From Bradyrhizobium sp. BRP22 (GTDB lineage: Bacteria > Pseudomonadota > Alphaproteobacteria > Rhizobiales > Xanthobacteraceae): DNA of 64,000 nt. This document shows, piece by piece, positions 44,497-51,652 of the stretch. A program made the position numbers and the translations under genes. How positions within the stretch are numbered: position 1 is the stretch's first letter; each line of letters starts with the position of its first letter. The notes below the pieces were generated by a model. The model did no database searches. It was not told the origin of the DNA and saw only the letters and a list, made by a program, of their open reading frames with translations. Where the stretch lies: NCBI RefSeq assembly GCF_020194175.1, contig NZ_JADYVX010000037.1:1-64000 (forward strand), given 5' to 3'.

Positions 44497-44988
44497 TTGG
44501 ACGTCCCAACAACGCAAAGTATTCGTGAAAACGAGGCAAGTACTGTGCACGGGACGATAAAACGACCTCCCAAAGCCCGCCGTAATCGATCGGCCGTCAC
44601 GTCGCGACGCCGCCTGTTCGCGGATCGCATCCCTGCCGACTCGCCCCGGGGACGCCGCTTCACAGATCTCGTCCGCGTCTACACGGAAGACCTCGGCGGA
44701 GACGATCGGATCAGCGAGGCCACGCGCAATCATATCCGGCACATTGCGTTGCTGCAGTGTGTCCTCGAAGATTGCGAAGCCGACTACGTCAAGACCGGCA
44801 GCACCAGCCAGCGCGGACGGCTTGAATATCAGCGCCTGTCCAACACCCAGTCTCGTCTGATGAAGAACATCGGCTTGCTCTCGTCCACACCAGGACAGCG
44901 TGATGATGACGAGGACGATCTAGACCCCCTCACCTATGCAGAGCGTGGCGGCTCTCGCCGATCACACCGCGAACGTCTGGGAGACTGA
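44497..44988 (+). CDS. Terminase small-subunit candidate
   Basis: 163 residues from a TTG start; a GTG at 44545 preceded by GAGG at nine bases is an equally good start and would fit the TTGACA at 44469 better. The N-terminus is basic (IKRPPKARRNRSAVTSRRR), and the middle is helical (ISEATRNHIRHIALLQCVLE), as in DNA-binding small subunits. The identification rests mainly on its position two genes before the large subunit. A short acidic segment (RDDDEDDLD) near the end precedes the tail. Confidence 0.5.
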   Translation: MDVPTTQSIRENEASTVHGTIKRPPKARRNRSAVTSRRRLFADRIPADSPRGRRFTDLVRVYTEDLGGDDRISEATRNHIRHIALLQCVLEDCEADYVKTGSTSQRGRLEYQRLSNTQSRLMKNIGLLSSTPGQRDDDEDDLDPLTYAERGGSRRSHRERLGD

Positions 44989-44991
44989 CGC

Positions 44992-45141
44992 ATGAAAGAC
45001 GGTACTGCAGCCGGTGCCCTCATCGAAGTGTCGATCACGATCAAGCCCGGCACTGCCTCTGCATCGTCCGATGGACGAATGACGGAAGCCGAGGCGATCG
45101 CCTATGACAATCAAGTCATTCTCCTCCTACTGGTGACCTGA
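44992..45141 (+). CDS. 49-residue protein between terminase subunits
   Basis: An ATG four bases after the small-subunit stop opens a frame encoding MKDGTAAGALIEVSITIKPG, a middle part with MTEAEAIAYDNQVILLLLVT at the C-terminus and a stop that abuts the next ATG (TGAATG). The tight packing on both sides supports translation. The C-terminal LLLLV is hydrophobic but too short for a normal span. The function is unknown. Confidence 0.5.
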   Translation: MKDGTAAGALIEVSITIKPGTASASSDGRMTEAEAIAYDNQVILLLLVT

Positions 45142-46734
45142 ATGGGAACGCGTCGTCATCGCGAACGGCTTGACGACACTCAGACCACCACCACACCCAA
45201 AACACCGATCAGGCTCCGGCTCGACACACCGCGACAATCAAGCCGCCTCACGCTGCTAGATGCAGTTCACGATCCGCAGATATTCCTTCCCTCGTTCTCT
45301 GACCCTGACGATTGGGAAGCTTGGTGGGCCTTCGTTGCGGCGATCTTCGCCTATGACATGACGCCCGAACAGTTGGCCCTGTTCGAGAAATGCACAGGCC
45401 GGAAAGTTCCTCCCGCGCAGCAAGTCAAAGAAGCGTGGCTTGTTGTCGGCAGACGTGGGGGCAAATCGCGCATCCTCGCGTTGATAGCCGTCTGGCTAGC
45501 TTCTTTCTTCAACTACAAGCCGTTCATTGCGCGCGGACAGCGTGCGGTCGTCCAGGTCATGGCCGCAGACCGCGAACAGACCCGCGAGATCATGGACTAC
45601 ATCAAGGGCTTTCTTGCCGAGTCGCGGATGCTCTCCCGGCTTGTCGAGAGTTCGACGATGAAATGGGTTCGATTGAAGAATGCGGTTTCGATCGAAGTCA
45701 CGACCGCATCCTACAAGACTTCCAGAGGTCGCACTGTCGTCGCCGTTTTGGCAGACGAACTGGCTTTTTGGTCGAGCGAGGATAGCAGCAGCAACCCCGA
45801 CACGGAAGTGATTGCGTCTGCTAGACCGTCGATGTTGACGATCCCGAATTCCATGCTGCTCTGCGCATCGTCTCCTCACGCTCGCAGGGGAGCGCTCTGG
45901 CAGGCCTACAAGAAGCATTTCGGACGGGAGTCCGATCGCATCCTCGTCTGGCAAGCCGATACCCTCACGATGCGGCCAACCGCGCCCGACTATGTCCGCG
46001 CGGAGATCGATCAAGCCTATCAGGACGATCCCGCGCAGGCCTCCGCGAACTTCGGAGCCTTGTTCCGCACCGATGTCGAGCAGTTCCTGTCGATTGAGGC
46101 TGTGGATGCCGTCACCGCCGATGACGAGCGTGAACGTCCGTACATGTCGCAGTTCAAGTATTTCGCGTTCGCCGATCCGTCAGGCGGCGCATCCGACTCA
46201 TTTACGCTTGCGATCGGACATCGCGAGAATGGCATCGCGATCCTCGACCTAGTTCGGGAGGCACGACCGCCGTTCTCTCCGGAGGAGATCGTTGCTCAAT
46301 ACGCGACGCTGCTCAAGAGCTATCGGATTTCCACCGTCAAGGGCGATCGTTACGCTGGCGAATGGGTCCGGGAAGCGTTCCTGAAGCAGCGCATCACGTT
46401 CGAGCACAGTGAGAAGCCGAAGACGGCGCTCTACGCCGAGCTATTGCCCCTGATCAACTCCAAGAAATGCGAACTGATCGATCACCCTCGATTGCACTCG
46501 CAGCTACTCGCGCTCGAACGCCGCACTACGCGATCAGGTCGAGAGCAGATTGACCACCCGATCAATGGGAAAGACGACGTGGCGAATGCCGCTGCTGGTT
46601 GTTTGGTCAGCATGGGCACTCGTCGCTACAGATACGTGGCCGATTTGAGTTGGGTAGGAGGCCCCGAACATAGTGAACGCAGCAACGCTGCAGAACGACT
46701 GAGTACAATGATCAACATGAGGACGTTACCATGA
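45142..46734 (+). CDS. terL: Phage-type terminase large subunit
   Basis: 530 residues. The ATPase domain has Walker A VVGRRGGKSR at 101-110, the Walker B acidic pair in VVAVLADELAFW near 199-210 and the coupling motif LLCASSPHARRG. The nuclease domain has FAFADPSGGASDSF with Asp345, KGDRYAGEWV and the C-terminal GKDDVANAAAG, so all three acidic centres are present. It is complete and looks active. No portal or capsid gene lies nearby. It overlaps the next gene by four bases. Confidence 0.88.
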   Translation: MGTRRHRERLDDTQTTTTPKTPIRLRLDTPRQSSRLTLLDAVHDPQIFLPSFSDPDDWEAWWAFVAAIFAYDMTPEQLALFEKCTGRKVPPAQQVKEAWLVVGRRGGKSRILALIAVWLASFFNYKPFIARGQRAVVQVMAADREQTREIMDYIKGFLAESRMLSRLVESSTMKWVRLKNAVSIEVTTASYKTSRGRTVVAVLADELAFWSSEDSSSNPDTEVIASARPSMLTIPNSMLLCASSPHARRGALWQAYKKHFGRESDRILVWQADTLTMRPTAPDYVRAEIDQAYQDDPAQASANFGALFRTDVEQFLSIEAVDAVTADDERERPYMSQFKYFAFADPSGGASDSFTLAIGHRENGIAILDLVREARPPFSPEEIVAQYATLLKSYRISTVKGDRYAGEWVREAFLKQRITFEHSEKPKTALYAELLPLINSKKCELIDHPRLHSQLLALERRTTRSGREQIDHPINGKDDVANAAAGCLVSMGTRRYRYVADLSWVGGPEHSERSNAAERLSTMINMRTLP

Positions 46735-47150
46735 CTACGACCACAGAAAGTATCGAAGTGATCGACAAGCACGGCCGACGCGTTCGGCGTGACAGCATTC
46801 TTGAGGACGGCGACCGTCTCAGTGTTCGTGTGTCGATGATGGACAGCGCACATCCCGGACTGCAGTCAGCGACGGCAGTAACGCAGGCTTTGCGACGTGC
46901 CGAACAGTTCGATGCATCGCTCGCGGGACACAAGCCCGGCTTTCGTGTCGCGGATGCTGCGGTAACCGTCACCGCCGAGCATCTTCGGGAACAACGCGAC
47001 GCGGCCATGTCGAACCGCTGGCGCAACCCGCCTCCGATTATCGATCAACAGCAGATGACGCCCACGACGGCGCCATCGAACGCGACCCTGACCCACGAAC
47101 AACTAATCGCTGCGAGGGACAAGCGCATCTCGGAAGCTTGGAAAAGCTAA
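46731..47150 (+). CDS. Protein of unknown function coupled to terL
   Basis: 139 residues starting inside the last codons of terL (ATGA overlap). It begins with a short beta-like part (SIEVIDKHGRRVRRDSILED) and continues with a helical, Gln/Arg-rich region (AEHLREQRDAAMSNRWRNPP) and a C-terminal LIAARDKRISEAWKS repeating the Ala/Arg/Trp pattern of the middle. The two segments RDAAMSNRW and RDKRISEAW may be an internal repeat. No portal-like features. Confidence 0.55.
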   Translation: MTTTTESIEVIDKHGRRVRRDSILEDGDRLSVRVSMMDSAHPGLQSATAVTQALRRAEQFDASLAGHKPGFRVADAAVTVTAEHLREQRDAAMSNRWRNPPPIIDQQQMTPTTAPSNATLTHEQLIAARDKRISEAWKS

Positions 47151-47211
47151 AGCAACCAGAGGCTCGCCAAAGCGAATGGCGGGCCTCACAACCATACGAA
47201 GGTAATCATCA

Positions 47212-48030
47212 ATGTTCGAACTACCGCCCCGCGTACGATCGAAAATCATGACCCTCAAGGATGCGGAGCATCAGGCGCTCGCGATCCTGACGTCAACTCA
47301 ACGCACCATTTCCGAGGCAAAGCATGCCTATGGCATCAACCCCCATGGCGACAAAGCGGACGCACTCAGACAGGAGATCGAGCGGCTGGAGTCAATGCAG
47401 CCTGCCAATAGCGCCCGCCACAGGGCCCTCGCCGACCTCAATGCGAAAATCGCGAGATACCTGGAGCTATTGCCGGCGCATGTCACGCTCGATGATGCGA
47501 AGCCGATCAAGCTGAAAGCAAAACCGAACGAGACGCACTTGCAAGCAGTGCAACGACTGCGGGGCGAGATTATGGGCCTTGTCTCGGAGCGCGGCCGTGT
47601 CGAACGGGCATCGCCAACCACCAAGGAAATGAAGGCTGCGGCACGTCGGTATATTCAATCTCTCGCTGAACAATATCCGGCACGCCTCATCATTGAGCAC
47701 GGCAAATTTGAGCTAGAATTCGGGCGCGGCGTCATCGGGGAGAGAGCACCAACGCCTTTGGAAGTGCTCAGTTGGATTGACCCAGCACTCGTGCAGCATC
47801 GGCTTTATGAGATGATCGACGCAAGACCCAAACCCTCGCTGCAGATGGATGCAGCCGATCGCAAGCAGCGTCTCGATGAGATCAAGGCAGAATTGTTCGA
47901 ACTCGAACGGCTTGAATGCGCGCATATCGATGCAGCGCGTGAGGAAGGGACGCTGATCGAGCACCGGCCGAACGTCGATATTCGAGCTTTGCTTGGTCTC
48001 GCGGTCCGCAGGATGGCGAGCGCAGCATGA
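47212..48030 (+). CDS. Coiled-coil-rich protein of unknown function
   Basis: 272 residues with helical, charged segments at both ends (ALRQEIERLESMQP, LNAKIARYLELLP; RKQRLDEIKAELFELERLE). A middle module (RRYIQSLAEQYPARLIIEHG, LEVLSWIDPALVQHRLYEMI) may be globular. It follows the terL-linked gene by 61 bases and is the last plus-strand gene of the element. It could be a scaffold or packaging accessory, but there is no direct evidence. Confidence 0.55.
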   Translation: MFELPPRVRSKIMTLKDAEHQALAILTSTQRTISEAKHAYGINPHGDKADALRQEIERLESMQPANSARHRALADLNAKIARYLELLPAHVTLDDAKPIKLKAKPNETHLQAVQRLRGEIMGLVSERGRVERASPTTKEMKAAARRYIQSLAEQYPARLIIEHGKFELEFGRGVIGERAPTPLEVLSWIDPALVQHRLYEMIDARPKPSLQMDAADRKQRLDEIKAELFELERLECAHIDAAREEGTLIEHRPNVDIRALLGLAVRRMASAA

Positions 48031-48293
48031 TCACGATCCTCGACGGCTTTTGGTCTCCGGGCTGTCGAGTCCGGGCGGTCGGGTTTTGGTAGTGGCCCGA
48101 CGCGGCTCGATCTCCACGGGCGTGGCTTTATCGCGTTCGCGGAGTGGGCTGGGAGATGGTGTTAGACAAACCAGACCCCAGAGTCGGCAGTCGCCGCCCG
48201 ACGACGTGGCCGACACCAATTCTTGATCGTGGCTCGCGTGCCCGCGCTGGTGCGACGATCAAGTCGATTGCGGAGAGCGTCCCGCGATCGAAA

Positions 48294-48342
48294 GCCCGCC
48301 GTCGTCTCGCTGTTTGTCCTTCCCAGTCGAGCGACGGCGGGC
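48294..48342. terminator. Long hairpin between the two convergent operons of the element
   Basis: gcccgccgtcg pairs with cgacggcgggc (11 bp), extended inward by ctcg/cgag past a one-base bulge, around an 18-base loop. No T-tract follows on the plus strand. It lies between the plus-strand packaging genes and the minus-strand regulator genes and probably separates their transcripts. The rest of 48031-48344 shows no gene I can support. Confidence 0.45.
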
Positions 48343-48344
48343 CA

Positions 48345-48584
48345 TTAGTCGCAAGGAAACTGTACAGCCGACCCGTCTTCATGCTTGGCGAGGAATTCCG
48401 TCATCACCTCGTAAGCAACAGCACGCTCGCGTAGCCAATCCTCGACGAGCGTAACGTGCTCTTGATCAAAGTGCCAATTGATCATGTCGAACAGCACTTC
48501 TTCGATGCCCCTTCCCGCTCGCAGGCTTGGACTCCAGCAATGATATTCATCTGGCTCACCGAACTCATCGAGCTCCAAGTTCAT
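48345..48584 (-). CDS. Small acidic protein coupled to the LmbU-like gene
   Basis: 79 residues. It starts inside the stop of the upstream gene (ATGA overlap), which supports real translation. The sequence is acidic and rich in aromatic residues (EPDEYHCWSPSLRAGRGIEE, INWHFDQEHVTLVEDWLRER). No family recognised. Because of the coupling it may bind the LmbU-like protein. Confidence 0.6.
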   Translation of the reverse strand: MNLELDEFGEPDEYHCWSPSLRAGRGIEEVLFDMINWHFDQEHVTLVEDWLRERAVAYEVMTEFLAKHEDGSAVQFPCD

Positions 48585-49360
48585 TGTACACTCTCAATCT
48601 GGGCGGCGACGTCTAAGCGCTCTCTAGGCAATGCCCGCTTAGATTTATCGGTTCGGCGTTGCTGGTATCGCTTAAGAACTGTTGCGAGTTCAGCCCAAGT
48701 GTTGGCCGCGGACGTGGAAGACTCGACCAATTCAGTCACCACATTATCCTCCAATTGGTCTAACTGATTGCTGTCCACGTTGTAGTAGCCAAGGCCAACT
48801 TTTTGCCGCTCCGCCTGCGCCACGAAGTCATAGGCCCATCGTCGAGCGCGGTCATAGTCATTTTCCTTCCGCGGCTCTTGCTTGTCTAATTCGTCACGCA
48901 GCCGCTTCACTGACCAATGCATAGCGGCTGCCTTTTTCAGCCAACTAACCCGATCATTGGGCTCGAGCGCCGCGACGGCGACGTGATGGCTGAAGCTCAG
49001 AGCCTCATTTCGTAATGAGGGAGGAAATTTGCGAGCCACGGTGCCCAGGTTCATCAAGCTCCCGAATTCGTAAGGAAGCTTCTTTGCCGCCTCGGCGCGG
49101 TTGCCGTAGTTATGATGTCCGTAGACCCACCAATCGCCCAGCGCCCATTGGATGCCCGTTTCGATGGTCATGAGCCTCTTTCCGATGGCTTTCCATTGCT
49201 CAATGTGGAGTCCGGGCGGCATGAACAGCCCGGTTTGGGATATCTCGGCGTGGTGGGGAAGGTCTGGTGTGATCGGATCAGAAGAACGTTCTAGGTCTCT
49301 CCATTCCGTTTCCTTGTCAGCCAACTTGAACAGGGTGAGTGGTGATAATCGCTTGATCAT
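48581..49360 (-). CDS. LmbU-like DNA-binding protein
   Basis: 259 residues. The central part resembles the LmbU family of regulators: IQWALGDWWVYGHHNYG at about 70-86, then LGTVARKFPPSLRNEALSFS at 105-124 and HHVAVAALEPNDRVSWLKKA at 125-144, with a following helix WSVKRLRDEL. LmbU proteins regulate antibiotic clusters in actinobacteria; phage and plasmid relatives are common. The start lies just downstream of a hairpin (49365-49386) that covers its GGAG ribosome-binding site. Confidence 0.65.
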   Translation of the reverse strand: MIKRLSPLTLFKLADKETEWRDLERSSDPITPDLPHHAEISQTGLFMPPGLHIEQWKAIGKRLMTIETGIQWALGDWWVYGHHNYGNRAEAAKKLPYEFGSLMNLGTVARKFPPSLRNEALSFSHHVAVAALEPNDRVSWLKKAAAMHWSVKRLRDELDKQEPRKENDYDRARRWAYDFVAQAERQKVGLGYYNVDSNQLDQLEDNVVTELVESSTSAANTWAELATVLKRYQQRRTDKSKRALPRERLDVAAQIESVQ

Positions 49361-49364
49361 GACG

Positions 49365-49386
49365 GTGCTCCGTTCTTCAGGAGCAC
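49365..49386 (-). promoter_or_regulatory. Hairpin that would sequester the ribosome-binding site of the LmbU-like gene
   Basis: On the minus strand GTGCTCC-TGAAGAAC-GGAGCAC forms a perfect 7-bp stem, and CGTC-ATG follows directly. The GGAG that should bind the ribosome is within the 3' arm of the stem. Translation would thus depend on opening this hairpin. Confidence 0.5.
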
Positions 49387-49433
49387 ATCATCAAGCACAG
49401 TCGATCACCAATGAAACTGGCATAAAATCGGAG

Positions 49434-49919
49434 TTATGGTTCCTCAATGAGATCATCGTTAAATGGCTGACGCAGATTTGTCATAGGACGAGCCGCGTCG
49501 AATTCGCGCCAGTTTGGCCCCTTGAGCTCGGCTTCGATTGGTAGCGTGTTGTTTTTCCGGATGTGTTCTCGGACTATGTCCCGGTCCGCCTCGGGATAGA
49601 TCTTGAGCGCAATATCGATGAAGGCGTCCGCTACTTCGTCGGGCACGCGCCGCCTACCAATCCGTTTTCGGTAACGCTGCAGCTCTTGTTGAACAATGAC
49701 GAAGGCGTTGAACGAGAACCATGTCCTGTCGCTACCCCCAGGTAACGAAGGGCGGCCCCGCTTCTTTTTCGCAGGCGGTTCCGTGTATGCATTCGCCAAC
49801 AACTCCACTCGGCGTTCGGTTTTGATGTGGAAGTCGTCAGACGTCGCAGAGCCAGTAAGAAATTCTTTGATTTCGCGCAGCTGCTCGTTGAGCGCGGCGA
49901 TCTCGTCATCCTTCATCAT
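49434..49919 (-). CDS. Protein of unknown function downstream of the DUF4145 gene
   Basis: 161 residues from ATG 49919; a GTG at 49934 overlapping the upstream gene by 11 bases is an alternative. A short coiled coil (DEIAALNEQLREIKEFLTG), a basic linker (KKKRGRPSLPGGSD) and a helical part (VADAFIDIALKIYPEADRDI) can be seen. KKKRGRPSL recalls an AT-hook-like basic patch. Family not recognised. Confidence 0.6.
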   Translation of the reverse strand: MMKDDEIAALNEQLREIKEFLTGSATSDDFHIKTERRVELLANAYTEPPAKKKRGRPSLPGGSDRTWFSFNAFVIVQQELQRYRKRIGRRRVPDEVADAFIDIALKIYPEADRDIVREHIRKNNTLPIEAELKGPNWREFDAARPMTNLRQPFNDDLIEEP

Positions 49920-49923
49920 TCTC

Positions 49924-50733
49924 TCAACTGTCACGCTTTTCGATGGCTTTTAGTGCTCCCGGAGGCAGGTTCGCGTACATCGCCTCGATCTGGGCCTTTG
50001 CACTGATCGTTGATTGCACGATGATGTTCACGAGCGAGAACAACTGTAGTGCAGTTGCCTTGTCATCCTTCAAATCGAGCTCGCCGGGATGAACTGCATT
50101 GTTGCCTGTAACGCGGACGACATCGAGCGCTTGCTGAACCCTCTTGTCCAACCCCTTCTTGACGAGGTTGCCAATGGACTTGTTAAGGTTGTCGCCATCC
50201 TCATCCAGATGAGGCATCAGTTTCTGTATCGCGAGACGAAGCAAAGCTGCCGCACTACGCGGTGAACTGTCTACGATCTCCGCCGCCTCGATGAAGTCCG
50301 GCTTTATATCCGCAGGCATATCGTCATGAGGCAAGATCGCAACGTCGTGCGACGGATAAACTATGCGTTCGCCCACCCAGATGGTGAACCCCTTGCAGCT
50401 ATGACATTGGCTGAGGTTCAGGTTGATCATCTCCCAGGTCGATGAGACCGAATGCCGATTGACGAGATATGTCACCTCGTTCTTATCAAACCGATCTAGG
50501 AAGCTGAGCAGAGAAGTCTGCTTTCTCTCGTCAAAATCTTCGGCGTCACGATTTGCGTTCTTCAAGGTTTTCCTGAGATCGGCAGCCATCTGCGCCGTGC
50601 ATACGCTTGGTTTCTTGTCTTTCTGAAAGTGCTCTGGAATGACTTTGAACCAATGCTGGTCGGCGAGTGCGCCACAATGGGCGCATGAAAAGCTCTCCCC
50701 CCCAAACGTCGGGGGCACGGGCGCGCGGGACAT
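49924..50733 (-). CDS. DUF4145 (HEPN-like) protein with N-terminal zinc site
   Basis: 269 residues. C17-x2-C20 (CAHC) and C110-x2-C113 (CHSC) could bind zinc. The C-terminal half is DUF4145: SSPRSAAALLRLAIQKLMPH, LDVVRVTGNNAVHPGELDLK, with the family's GN-x-A-x-H at 210-215, and a final helical pair. DUF4145 domains occur in restriction and other defence genes. It heads the minus-strand operon of the element. Confidence 0.75.
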   Translation of the reverse strand: MSRAPVPPTFGGESFSCAHCGALADQHWFKVIPEHFQKDKKPSVCTAQMAADLRKTLKNANRDAEDFDERKQTSLLSFLDRFDKNEVTYLVNRHSVSSTWEMINLNLSQCHSCKGFTIWVGERIVYPSHDVAILPHDDMPADIKPDFIEAAEIVDSSPRSAAALLRLAIQKLMPHLDEDGDNLNKSIGNLVKKGLDKRVQQALDVVRVTGNNAVHPGELDLKDDKATALQLFSLVNIIVQSTISAKAQIEAMYANLPPGALKAIEKRDS

Positions 50734-51025
50734 GTCTAGCTAGGCTCCTGATGCAATCCGATCTTCCAGACCGGTGGGCTTGGGGAACGACCCATGTCGT
50801 TGTCCATCAATCTGCCACGGAACCGGAGGCGGGAGTCCCTACCCATTCCGGGTTCGTACACTTATTCACAACCGTAAATTTCAAAGCTGGAGATCGTTTT
50901 ACGTTCCCCGAGGACGCAGTGCGGGCGTCCCTCATGCGTCCAGTCCGTCCCGGAGGGGAAATCCTCCTCCCCGGGGAAAACCCGCCCCAGAGCTCTCCTT
51001 ACCGGTGCTGTCCTAGTTAGGACGC
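50734..51025. other. Intergenic stretch inside the element
   Basis: A frame on the plus strand (about 90 codons from 50751) has no ribosome-binding site and no recognisable domain, so I do not call it. The segment contains G- and C-rich tracts (ggaggggaaatcc, ctcctccccgggg) that could fold locally. It separates the DUF4145 gene from a small minus-strand membrane protein gene. Confidence 0.35.
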
Positions 51026-51226
51026 TCAAGGAGGCAATTGAGGCGGCTTGTCCGCTTTCGAAGACGAAAGCCTGTCATAGACCAATCGACAGACCTCCAG
51101 CACAACCAAGCTTCCGAAGGCGCCAGCTAGCCCGAAAAACCAAGCAGATAAGCCGACCACGAGCGAGGCGCCCGCGATGAGTGCCGCGACTTTGTAAACC
51201 TCTCGCTTCCATGAAGAGTGAGCCAT
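51026..51226 (-). CDS. Small two-span membrane protein
   Basis: 66 residues with one long or two short spans (VAALIAGASLVVGLSAWFFG, GAFGSLVVLEVCRLVYD) and a basic C-terminal end (DRLSSSKADKPPQLPP). It has the size and layout of a phage holin or of a small toxin, but neither can be shown. It lies at the glmU-side end of the element. Confidence 0.5.
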   Translation of the reverse strand: MAHSSWKREVYKVAALIAGASLVVGLSAWFFGLAGAFGSLVVLEVCRLVYDRLSSSKADKPPQLPP

Positions 51227-51245
51227 TGCGGCAGCCTATGGCAAA

Positions 51246-51300
51246 TTAGGACACTCTCAAAATCAGCTTAGGACAAGGGTCAAAATACTGGCACTACCTG
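51246..51300. repeat. Element-end-like sequence shared with 60903-60960
   Basis: taggacactc, then aaaatcagc and gggtcaaaatac in the same order as taggacactc, aaaatcggc and gggtcaaatac near 60907-60951. The copies are about 70 percent alike over 50 bases. The block could be the remnant of an insertion-sequence end or another small repeat. Confidence 0.35.
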
Positions 51301-51512
51301 CTTACCGGCTTAAAGGAGCGGGGGATCAAAATGCAGATCAAACCTTCTCTATCTTTACTCAACTTCCGCAAGGGAAAGGTCGAAAGTGCCGATTTGACGG
51401 GGCTAACTTGAATTTGACCCTATTTCGGATTGAGACAGCGTTAAAGAGAAGATTAACGGACAGGCAAAAGACATGTCCGTCCCGCCGCCTCCCGTTCCGC
51501 CGCAAACCACCG

Positions 51513-51595
51513 CCGTCATTGCGAGCGCAGCGAAGCAATCCACCCCCTCCACACGCGCGGACGCAATGGATTGCTTCGCTGCGCTCGCAATGACG
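51513..51595. repeat. Dispersed palindromic repeat, 'CGTCATTGCGAGCG' type (copy 5)
   Basis: cgtcattgcgagcgcagcgaagcaatcca on the left and tggattgcttcgctgcgctcgcaatgacg on the right form nearly perfect 29-base inverted arms, the cleanest copy in the window. It belongs to the core side, between the element and glmU. Confidence 0.85.
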
Positions 51596-51652
51596 TTGAG
51601 AGAGCGGCCTGCTCAATCTATCCGCTCACCTTGTCGGGTTGCGAGAGCCCGC

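Larger units (their letters stand above)
38999..51365. mobile_element. Integrated element between glmS and glmU, with integrase and terminase genes
   Basis: From a tyrosine recombinase at 39038 to about 51.4 kb the genes are unlike core Bradyrhizobium genes: HTH excisionase-like, Rep-like, HEPN-like, terminase and regulator proteins, with codon use and AT content different from both flanks. The ends are not sharply defined. A ten-base direct repeat TACTCAACTT at 38999-39008 and 51356-51365 lies in plausible places (30 bases before the integrase and just after the last element gene), and I use it as provisional borders. There is no tRNA at either end and no portal, capsid or tail gene. Confidence 0.7.

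Noticed and set aside
44469..44497. TTGACA with a 17-base spacer as promoter of the TTG-started small-subunit gene
   Set aside because: The matching -10 (agtgat, 3 of 6) would overlap the TTG start, so the transcript would begin inside the gene. It works only with the GTG start at 44545, which I give as an alternative rather than a promoter feature.
50667..51020. 117-codon plus-strand frame inside the element
   Set aside because: Its first part is opposite the clear start of the DUF4145 gene. The rest has no ribosome-binding site or known domain.
38999..51365. A full prophage
   Set aside because: Only int, HTH, Rep-like and terminase genes can be recognised. Portal, capsid, tail and lysis genes are missing, apart from an unproven holin-sized membrane protein.
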